A program made the translations under genes and the position numbers. Positions 1 through 4,686 of a stretch of DNA of 14,556 nucleotides are shown one piece after another. The notes under the pieces were generated by a model, which did no database searches, was not told where the DNA came from, and worked only from the letters and a program-made list of their open reading frames with translations. The stretch's first letter is position 1. Each line of letters starts with the position of its first letter. The stretch is from Tannerella sp. (GTDB lineage Bacteria > Bacteroidota > Bacteroidia > Bacteroidales > Tannerellaceae): positions 1 through 14,556 of the forward strand of contig JAIRYY010000082.1 in NCBI GenBank assembly GCA_031267485.1. The letters are read 5' to 3'.

Positions 1-1
1 G

Positions 2-289
2 CGAGTGGCCGAACTGCTGGCCGATGAAACGACATTGAACCCGAAAGAGGCGGAAATGACATTGTATCAGCTGTTGAAGGTGATCGTCAATCTGCTGCTC
101 GACGGTCATACCGTGCAACTGGGAGAACTGGGAACCTTCCGTTTGACGTCCCGCAGCGAAGGCTCGGCGACGGAAGCGGAAGCGAACTCCGGCAAGATCA
201 AAAACGTACACATCAACTTCATGGCTTCCGGCGCACTGCGCGAACGGATCGGAAAAGCGACCTTCAAGGACGTTTCCTCCATGCAGTAA
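2..289 (+). CDS. HU-related DNA-binding protein, 3' part
   Basis: This is the C-terminal part (about 95 residues) of a histone-like DNA-binding protein of the Bacteroidetes HU-related family. The visible core VQLGELGTFRLTSRSEG matches the 'VQLGEFGNFR' segment where HU-fold proteins turn into the DNA-binding arm. It is followed by a VHINFMASGALRERIGKATF stretch equivalent to the family's C-terminal 'F.PG.ALRE.L..A.F' tail. The frame is open to the window edge and the N-terminal helix expected in this family (usually 120-160 residues) is missing, so the gene almost certainly begins upstream. The GTG at position 5 is probably an internal valine. Proteins of this family bind DNA with little sequence specificity and help shape the nucleoid; the role of this paralogue is unknown. 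Its 3' end is followed by a GC-rich hairpin and repeat-rich non-coding DNA. Confidence 0.85.
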   Translation, partial: RVAELLADETTLNPKEAEMTLYQLLKVIVNLLLDGHTVQLGELGTFRLTSRSEGSATEAEANSGKIKNVHINFMASGALRERIGKATFKDVSSMQ

Positions 290-305
290 AACGCAGGCAG
301 TGACC

Positions 306-328
306 GTCCCGCAGACGCGACTGCGGAC
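306..328 (+). terminator. Possible hairpin after HU-related gene
   Basis: CCGCAG (309-314) and CTGCGG (321-326) form a 6-bp GC-rich stem with a 6-base loop; GT/AC flanks extend it if one base is bulged. It lies 17 bases past the stop codon. No T-run follows, so intrinsic termination is only a guess; it may instead protect the mRNA 3' end. Confidence 0.3.
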
Positions 329-353
329 TTATCACCGTAACGCACCTCATGAC

Positions 354-406
354 ATGGTAATAACGCGCGCGAGTTGCAGTAACAACATGCGTTGCGTTAT
401 TACCAT
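354..406. repeat. 13-bp perfect inverted repeat
   Basis: ATGGTAATAACGC (354-366) is the exact reverse complement of GCGTTATTACCAT (394-406), separated by 27 bases. The right arm coincides with one unit of the neighbouring 23-bp repeat, so this unit seems to be inverted relative to the others. No function is evident. Confidence 0.6.
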
Positions 407-462
407 AACTCAGGCAGAGTTACAGTAATAACCCGCGTAGAGTTATAGTAATAACTCACACA
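371..462. repeat. 23-bp imperfect tandem repeat, four units
   Basis: Units begin at 371, 394, 417 and 440. Units 1, 3 and 4 share GAGTT(G/A)(C/T)AGTAA(C/T)AAC followed by a GC-rich 7-base tail. Unit 2 keeps the 23-base phase but its core reads as the opposite strand (GTTATTAC). The array is in non-coding DNA between two convergent genes. It is not a CRISPR: the units are adjacent, have no unique spacers and are degenerate. Confidence 0.6.
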
Positions 463-496
463 GTGTCATCACGGCAACGCAACCGCCACCCGGACG

Positions 497-594
497 AATC
501 ACTAATCACTAATCATTAATCACTAATCATTAATCATTAGCCATTAATCATTAATCACTAATCATTAATCACTAATCATTAATCACTAATCACT
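497..594. repeat. Heptamer array, 14 x AATCA(C/T)T
   Basis: Fourteen contiguous 7-base units run without phase break; 13 are AATCACT or AATCATT and one (539-545) is AGCCATT. The last unit (588-594) lies inside the 3' end of the leftward kinase gene and encodes its final Ser-Asp plus the first base of the TAG stop. Because 7 is not a multiple of 3 and the unit contains stop triplets, the array closes all three reading frames on each strand within about 21 bases. Such a simple array is likely to vary in copy number by slippage. Confidence 0.9.
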
Positions 595-1518
595 AAAAAT
601 CCCATATTTCGCTGCAAATTCCGGCGATATGTAATTTGAATAGCTGCAGCAAACCTCCGCGGACAAATCAATCCCGCATTGAATCACTTTTGCCCATTCC
701 TCCCTGCCCAGTTTCGGGATATCGCGATAACCGATGTCATATTTCAGTAATCCGTAGACGATTCCCGCATTAAAATTGTCTCCCGCGCCAATCGTGCTTA
801 CAGGCGTTATCCGCTTTGAATCGAAGTGCGCCTTTATGCCGTCCGCATAAAGGGTTACGCCCTCCGCGCCGTGCGTCGTAATAAAACATCGGCAGTCCGG
901 CCGGATGATTTCCGAATAGACGCCGTCCATCTCCGTTCTTCCATACAGGTTGAAAAAATCCTCATCCGAACCGCGCACAACGGCCGCATACGCGCAGTTC
1001 CCGGAGACAATCCCGCGCAACGCGTCCATATCCGCTTTGTGGGACGGCCGGAAATTAGGGTCGTAGTATATCAGCGCCCGGCGCCTCGCGGCCTCTTCCA
1101 GGAACTCTGCAAAACGCTTCCGGAGTAAGGGATTCAGGGCGTAAAACGAACCAAACACGAAAATATCATCCTCGTTTATTTCGGGGAAAGGCATGTTCAG
1201 CCTTTTTTCGGGATAATCGGTATGGAAAATGTATTCGGCATTCCGGTCGGCGTCGAGAAAAGCGAGCGAGACGGGACTTTTGCGCCCTTTAAAGCGGTCA
1301 ATGTAATCCGTATGAATGCCGTTTTCAGCCATAAACCCGCAAACCATATCGCCCACGCGGTCATCTCCCGCTTCGCTGACAAATGTCACGGGAACGCCGA
1401 GGCGGCTCAACGAAACCATCCCGTTCAAAACCGAGCCGCCGACGACCGAACGTTCAGGCTGCCCGTTTTCAAAAATGATGTCGAGTATCGTTTCTCCTAT
1501 CCCTATAACCTTTCGCAT
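586..1518 (-). CDS. PfkB-family carbohydrate kinase
   Basis: A 310-residue ribokinase/PfkB-fold sugar kinase, a normal length for the family. Visible signatures are the N-terminal GETILD start, the substrate-side GGSVLN segment (27-32), the YDPNFRPS strand (152-159) common in fructokinase-like members, and the C-terminal signature STIGAGDNFNAG (241-252) with GAGD at 244-247 forming the anion hole and Asp247 the likely catalytic base. It should transfer phosphate from ATP to a sugar hydroxyl in the cytoplasm; the substrate cannot be read from sequence (fructose or a related ketose is a reasonable guess). It starts 12 bases after the isomerase stop codon, so the two are very probably co-transcribed and may act on connected sugar phosphates. 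Its last two codons and stop are supplied by the heptamer array. Confidence 0.9.
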   Translation of the reverse strand: MRKVIGIGETILDIIFENGQPERSVVGGSVLNGMVSLSRLGVPVTFVSEAGDDRVGDMVCGFMAENGIHTDYIDRFKGRKSPVSLAFLDADRNAEYIFHTDYPEKRLNMPFPEINEDDIFVFGSFYALNPLLRKRFAEFLEEAARRRALIYYDPNFRPSHKADMDALRGIVSGNCAYAAVVRGSDEDFFNLYGRTEMDGVYSEIIRPDCRCFITTHGAEGVTLYADGIKAHFDSKRITPVSTIGAGDNFNAGIVYGLLKYDIGYRDIPKLGREEWAKVIQCGIDLSAEVCCSYSNYISPEFAAKYGIFSD

Positions 1519-1530
1519 GACGCAATCGTT

Positions 1531-2139
1531 TCAGAATTTACTTTGCTCGCGGCTTTTCTCGCCCAGGTATCCGCCATGGTGACGCCGGGCATAATCCCTG
1601 CTTGTGAAGCCGATTCTCTTCATGACGCTGACGACAAGCACATCCCCGATAACGGTCATCACCGTAGTCGAAGTCGTTGGCGTGAGACCCAGCGGGCATA
1701 CCTCCTTCGGCGCACCCGTCAGCAGACACACATCGGCTTCTTTCGCCAGCGGACTGTCCGGGTTGGACGTGATGACGATAAATTTGACCTTCGGCGCCAG
1801 GCCGCGCGCAAGACACACAAGCTCTTCCAGTTCGCGCGTCTTGCCCGAATTGGAAATCAGCAGCATGATGTCGTTCTCGCGCATGATACCCAGGTCGCCG
1901 TGCTGCGCCTCGCTGGGATGGAGGAAGAACGCGGGCGTTCCGGTGGAGCTGAACGTGGTGGCCACATTCATGGCTATCTGTCCGGCCTTGCCCATGCCGC
2001 TTATGATTAACGAGCCTCCCCGCCTATGGACGTGTTCATATATCAAATCAACTGCTTTTTCGTACGATTCCGTAACAGGTATGCCGCGGACGGCGTCGGC
2101 TTCTCTGTCTATGATAAGTTTTATTTCTTCATATAGCAT
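1531..2139 (-). CDS. kdsD: Single-domain D-arabinose-5-phosphate isomerase (SIS)
   Basis: A 202-residue SIS-domain sugar-phosphate isomerase. Comparison from memory with E. coli KdsD places all four of its catalytic residues here: Lys51 (GMGKAG), Glu103 (SNSGKTRE), Glu146 (PKEVCPLGL) and His187 (HHGGYLG). HPSEAQHGDLG (74-84) and the TPTTSTT loop are also conserved. The expected reaction is ribulose-5-phosphate to arabinose-5-phosphate, the first step of Kdo synthesis for lipopolysaccharide, in the cytoplasm. The protein ends just after the SIS domain and lacks the paired CBS domains of E. coli KdsD; CBS-less isomerases of this type are known from Bacteroides. It is the first gene of a leftward operon with the PfkB kinase. 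A consensus -7 box lies 25 bases upstream of the start. A related hexulose-phosphate isomerase activity cannot be fully excluded. Confidence 0.85.
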   Translation of the reverse strand: MLYEEIKLIIDREADAVRGIPVTESYEKAVDLIYEHVHRRGGSLIISGMGKAGQIAMNVATTFSSTGTPAFFLHPSEAQHGDLGIMRENDIMLLISNSGKTRELEELVCLARGLAPKVKFIVITSNPDSPLAKEADVCLLTGAPKEVCPLGLTPTTSTTVMTVIGDVLVVSVMKRIGFTSRDYARRHHGGYLGEKSREQSKF

Positions 2140-2163
2140 AGCAAAAAATATTTTTCATGGCGG

Positions 2164-2194
2164 CAAATATACAATTTTTTTTCTATTTATGCAC
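2164..2194 (-). promoter_or_regulatory. Promoter of isomerase-kinase operon
   Basis: On the minus strand TATATTTG (2171 down to 2164) matches the Bacteroidetes -7 consensus TAnnTTTG exactly. At the 20-base spacing the -33 position reads only GTG, so that half is weak. Transcription would start near 2161, about 22 bases before the isomerase ATG. The upstream side abuts the divergent promoter of the lipoprotein gene. Confidence 0.55.
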
Positions 2195-2212
2195 ATTGTT
2201 TATTTTTTCTCG

Positions 2213-2220
2213 TATCTTTG
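2213..2220 (+). promoter_or_regulatory. -7 box upstream of lipoprotein gene
   Basis: TATCTTTG matches TAnnTTTG exactly. No TTTG is found at 19-21 bases upstream; the nearest TTG (2196-2198) is only 14 bases away. The inferred start near 2223 would leave just about 6 bases before the ATG at 2229 and about 44 before the lipoprotein ATG. Confidence 0.5.
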
Positions 2221-2228
2221 CGAGCATA

Positions 2229-2270
2229 ATGAAAAAACTTCTTTTGAAGAAAACAGTAACATATATATGA
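2229..2270 (+). CDS. Possible 13-codon upstream ORF
   Basis: ATG at 2229 opens a 13-codon frame, MKKLLLKKTVTYI, ending in TGA at 2268-2270. That stop overlaps the lipoprotein start codon as ATGA (2267-2270). The peptide is Lys/Leu-rich and looks like the beginning of a signal sequence, but the frame closes at once. It could be a translational-coupling leader, the remnant of an older start, or chance in an A-rich leader. It is listed because the geometry is suggestive; there is no evidence that it is translated. Confidence 0.25.
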   Translation: MKKLLLKKTVTYI

Positions 2271-3424
2271 AATATAAATACATTTACAGACTTCTTGCAG
2301 TATGTTGCGCGTGCATTGTAACGGGCGGATGCGGGAAATCTGATGAATTTACGGCCAAAGGCGTTGTCGCGGGAGCTACCGGACAAACTTTATATCTTGA
2401 AAATACCGGATTATCAACCGTTACGGTCATTGATTCCATCAAACTGAAGCCCGACGGCAAGTTCACATTCAGGCAAAAACGTCCCGAATACCCTGATTTT
2501 TATCGTCTGAAGCTGAAAAATCAACTGATACATTTCTCCGTCGATTCCACGGAAACAGTCACGTTCACGGCCGACGCCCACAATTTTGCCACTTCATACA
2601 CGGTCGAAGGTTCCGAGAACGGGAAGGCCATTAAGGAAATAACGCTGGCGCAGCTGGATGCGAACCAGGAGATTCACAAACTGCGCGACAGCTACGGGAT
2701 GAACCTGATTCCCGACACCACCTACCAGGAAAACGTATTGAATGCCGTAAAATCGTACAAGGAGATTGCGCTCAAATACATATTCGGAGCGCCGGCTTCT
2801 CCGGTCGCCTATTTCGCGCTGTTTCAACAAATCGACGGCCTGTGGTTCTTCGATTTATACGACCGGACGGATTCAAGAGCATACGGCGCCGTGGCGACAA
2901 GCTATAAAGCCTGCTATCCGGAAAGTCCGCGCGCCAAACAGCTTGAAACGCTGGCGCTTCAGTCCATGCGGGTCACGCGCGGAGAACGCAGGAACGCCCT
3001 GAACCTGAATGATGCGAAAGAGGTCAGTTTCATCGATATCGATTTGCCGGACGTGAATAATAACAGGGTCAAACTGAGCGACGTGGCGCAGGGGAAAGCC
3101 GTACTTGTCAATTTCACGGCATACCAGACGGAATGGTCTCCCTCGTTCAACATGAGTTTGAACGAAATATACAACAGGTACAGGGAACGCGGATTTGATA
3201 TCTATCAGGTCTCACTGGACAACGACGCCCATTTCTGGAAGAATGCCGCGTCAAACATTCCATGGACAAGCGTCCGCGATCCGCAGTCAATCTATTCATC
3301 CATTGCCGCCATCTACAATGTCCGGCAACTTCCGGCCCTATTCCTCCTGAATAAAAAGGGAGAGATGGTTAAGCGCATAGAATCCATTGATACAATGGAG
3401 GATGAAGTGAAATCGGTTTTATAA
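2267..3424 (+). CDS. DUF4369/thioredoxin-like lipoprotein, no CxxC
   Basis: A 385-residue predicted lipoprotein. The N-terminus MKYKYIYRLLAVCCACIVTGGC is a signal peptide with a somewhat atypical lipobox ending at Cys22, followed by GKSDE, which loosely resembles surface-export signals of Bacteroidetes lipoproteins. Residues about 28-115 look like the beta-rich DUF4369 domain. Residues about 250-384 have the thioredoxin/AhpC-TSA fold: a 'GKAVLVNFTA' strand, an active-site loop region, and the cis-proline segment RQLPALFLLNKKGE. The loop reads AYQTEWSPSFN where active members have WCxxC, so both catalytic cysteines are absent and disulfide chemistry is not expected. I start the gene at 2267 because only there does the signal peptide begin; the frame extends further left only as the antisense of the isomerase gene. 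Location is inferred to be the envelope. Biochemical role is unknown. Confidence 0.85.
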   Translation: MKYKYIYRLLAVCCACIVTGGCGKSDEFTAKGVVAGATGQTLYLENTGLSTVTVIDSIKLKPDGKFTFRQKRPEYPDFYRLKLKNQLIHFSVDSTETVTFTADAHNFATSYTVEGSENGKAIKEITLAQLDANQEIHKLRDSYGMNLIPDTTYQENVLNAVKSYKEIALKYIFGAPASPVAYFALFQQIDGLWFFDLYDRTDSRAYGAVATSYKACYPESPRAKQLETLALQSMRVTRGERRNALNLNDAKEVSFIDIDLPDVNNNRVKLSDVAQGKAVLVNFTAYQTEWSPSFNMSLNEIYNRYRERGFDIYQVSLDNDAHFWKNAASNIPWTSVRDPQSIYSSIAAIYNVRQLPALFLLNKKGEMVKRIESIDTMEDEVKSVL

Positions 3425-3450
3425 ATATGTTATAAAGCATTACGAGATAA

Positions 3451-3481
3451 TTTGTTTATTTGAAATTTCGGCGTACATTTG
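3451..3481 (+). promoter_or_regulatory. Consensus greA promoter
   Basis: TTTG (3451-3454), a 19-base spacer and TACATTTG (3474-3481) form a complete Bacteroidetes -33/-7 promoter, the best match on this strand. Transcription should begin near 3484, leaving a leader of about 80 bases before greA that contains the hairpin at 3500-3534. Confidence 0.75.
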
Positions 3482-3499
3482 CCGGAAATTATAACAAAC

Positions 3500-3539
3500 A
3501 AGGGTTCCGGCTACCGGTAGTAGCCGGGATTCTTTTTTT
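3500..3539 (+). terminator. Terminator-like hairpin in the greA leader
   Basis: CCGGCTA (3507-3513) pairs with TAGCCGG (3521-3527) across a 7-base loop. The stem continues outwards through 3500-3506 and 3528-3534 with four G-U pairs, to about 14 bp. A run of seven T (3533-3539) follows. This has the form of an intrinsic terminator, yet it lies downstream of the greA promoter and upstream of the greA ribosome binding site. It may therefore attenuate greA as well as stop transcripts arriving from the lipoprotein gene. Confidence 0.7.
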
Positions 3540-3549
3540 ATTCACTTAG

Positions 3550-3558
3550 AAAGGAGGA
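3550..3558 (+). promoter_or_regulatory. Strong Shine-Dalgarno of greA
   Basis: AAAGGAGGA contains the full GGAGG core, 9 bases before the ATG. The other genes here have A-rich leaders with no such core, so this site is unusual for the window and fixes the greA start. Confidence 0.75.
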
Positions 3559-3566
3559 ATAAAACC

Positions 3567-4043
3567 ATGGCAGTTACATACATGTCGGAAGAAGGCTATA
3601 ATAAAATATTAGCCGAGATTAATTATCTGGAATCGGTAAAACGCCCGGAAATATCCGCTCAGATAGCGGACGCCCGCGATAAGGGCGACTTGTCGGAAAA
3701 TGCGGAATATGACGCCGCACGCGAAGCCCAGGGGCTGCTCGAGGCTAAAATCGCACAACTCAAGGGCATGCTCTCAAACGCGCGCCTTATTGATGAATCG
3801 CAACTGAAAACCGATGTTGTGCAGATCATGAACAGGGTCAAAATAAAAAACACAAAGACCAAAGGAATCATGTCATACACGATTGTATCCGATTCGGAAG
3901 CCAATTTCAAGGAAAGTAAAATTGCCGTCAGCACCCCAATCGCACAGGGGCTTATGGGCAAAAAAGTCGGCGATGTGGTGGACATAAAAGTACCTTCCGG
4001 AGTAATGAACTTCGAGATTCTTGAGATTTCTCTGGGGGTATAA
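3567..4043 (+). CDS. greA: Transcription elongation factor GreA
   Basis: A 158-residue protein, the same length as E. coli GreA. The N-terminal coiled-coil hairpin carries ARDKGDLSENAEYDAAREAQ with Asp41 and Glu44 at its tip. These are the acidic residues that reach through the RNA polymerase secondary channel and coordinate metal for cleavage of backtracked RNA. The C-terminal FKBP-like domain (about 80-158) shows the typical MSYTIVSDSEAN and STPIAQGLMGKKVGDVVDIKVP segments. The role is rescue of arrested polymerase and transcription fidelity in the cytoplasm. The gene has its own consensus promoter, a terminator-like leader hairpin and a strong ribosome binding site. A HIT-family gene follows 22 bases after its stop and is probably co-transcribed. 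Confidence 0.97.
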   Translation: MAVTYMSEEGYNKILAEINYLESVKRPEISAQIADARDKGDLSENAEYDAAREAQGLLEAKIAQLKGMLSNARLIDESQLKTDVVQIMNRVKIKNTKTKGIMSYTIVSDSEANFKESKIAVSTPIAQGLMGKKVGDVVDIKVPSGVMNFEILEISLGV

Positions 4044-4065
4044 ATCCTGTAAATTCATAACGGTT

Positions 4066-4461
4066 ATGGCATCCATATTCAGTAAAATAATCGCAGGCGA
4101 GATACCCTGTTATAAAATCGGGGAAGACGGTGAGTTTTTCGCGTTCCTGGACATCAATCCCGTTGCGGAGGGACATACGCTTGTCGTCCCCAAAAAGGAA
4201 ACGGACTACATTTTCGATATCGACGACGCTCTGCTGGGGCGCATGATGATTTTTGCAAAAAAAATAGCGCTGGCTATAGAAGAAGCCGTTCCCTGCGCAA
4301 GAATCGGCATTGCGGTCATGGGACTTGAAGTCCCCCACGCCCACATTCACCTGATTCCCATAAACAAAGAAGCGGACATGTATTTCTGCAATCCGAAACT
4401 CAAACTGGCCCCGGAAGAATTTGCGGCCACGGCAGACAGGATAAGAGCTAAATTGAAATGA
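4066..4461 (+). CDS. HIT-family nucleotide hydrolase/transferase
   Basis: A 131-residue histidine-triad protein. MASIFSKIIAGEIPCYKIGED is the usual family start, 'FLDINPVAEGHTLVVPK' the nucleotide-binding strand, and HAHIHLIP (91-98) the triad; by comparison with Hint proteins His93 is the nucleophile. Members split phosphoramidate or dinucleoside-polyphosphate bonds on adenylated compounds; the substrate cannot be told here. I start at 4066 rather than at an in-frame ATG at 4021 because the earlier start overlaps greA and adds residues unlike the family. It lies 22 bases after greA. The GGAAAT-type leader shows no Shine-Dalgarno, so coupling to greA by re-initiation is not obvious. Confidence 0.93.
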   Translation: MASIFSKIIAGEIPCYKIGEDGEFFAFLDINPVAEGHTLVVPKKETDYIFDIDDALLGRMMIFAKKIALAIEEAVPCARIGIAVMGLEVPHAHIHLIPINKEADMYFCNPKLKLAPEEFAATADRIRAKLK

Positions 4462-4626
4462 ATGACGTTAGAAAATACACCTCCGCAACACACGCGGACA
4501 ACAACCCGTGAGCCTTTCGGCGCGGATACTCGCCGAAAACACGAAATGCATCCTTGAGAAAGGACTCCACGATATGGGGCGGGAAACTATTTTTTCCTTC
4601 ATAACAATAAATAAGCGTCATAATAC
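4462..4626. other. Non-coding spacer with an 8-bp hairpin
   Basis: There is no convincing gene between the HIT gene and the next promoter. TTTCGGCG (4515-4522) and CGCCGAAA (4531-4538) form a perfect 8-bp hairpin with an 8-base loop. No T-run follows on either strand, so it is not a standard terminator. A minus-strand frame crosses the region (see rejected items). Confidence 0.5.
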
Positions 4627-4657
4627 GTTGCATAATCAGCGGATTATCGTATATTTG
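4627..4657 (+). promoter_or_regulatory. Promoter of the DUF2723 cluster
   Basis: GTTG (4627-4630), a 19-base spacer and TATATTTG (4650-4657) fit the Bacteroidetes -33/-7 pattern with one -33 mismatch. Transcription would start near 4660, about 27 bases before the DUF2723 ATG. This makes the membrane protein the head of a separate unit from greA. Confidence 0.65.
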
Positions 4658-4686
4658 CGGCCAAATATAAACACAACATAAAAGAG

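Noticed and set aside
371..594. CRISPR-like array
   Set aside because: Repeats are directly adjacent or only 7 bases long, without unique spacers or cas genes.
1222..2010. 262-codon plus-strand frame opposite the kinase and isomerase
   Set aside because: The minus-strand genes have clear motifs and catalytic residues; the plus frame has none.
1604..2266. N-terminal extension of the lipoprotein frame
   Set aside because: The upstream 221 codons are antisense to the isomerase and the divergent promoters lie inside them; the signal peptide begins at 2267.
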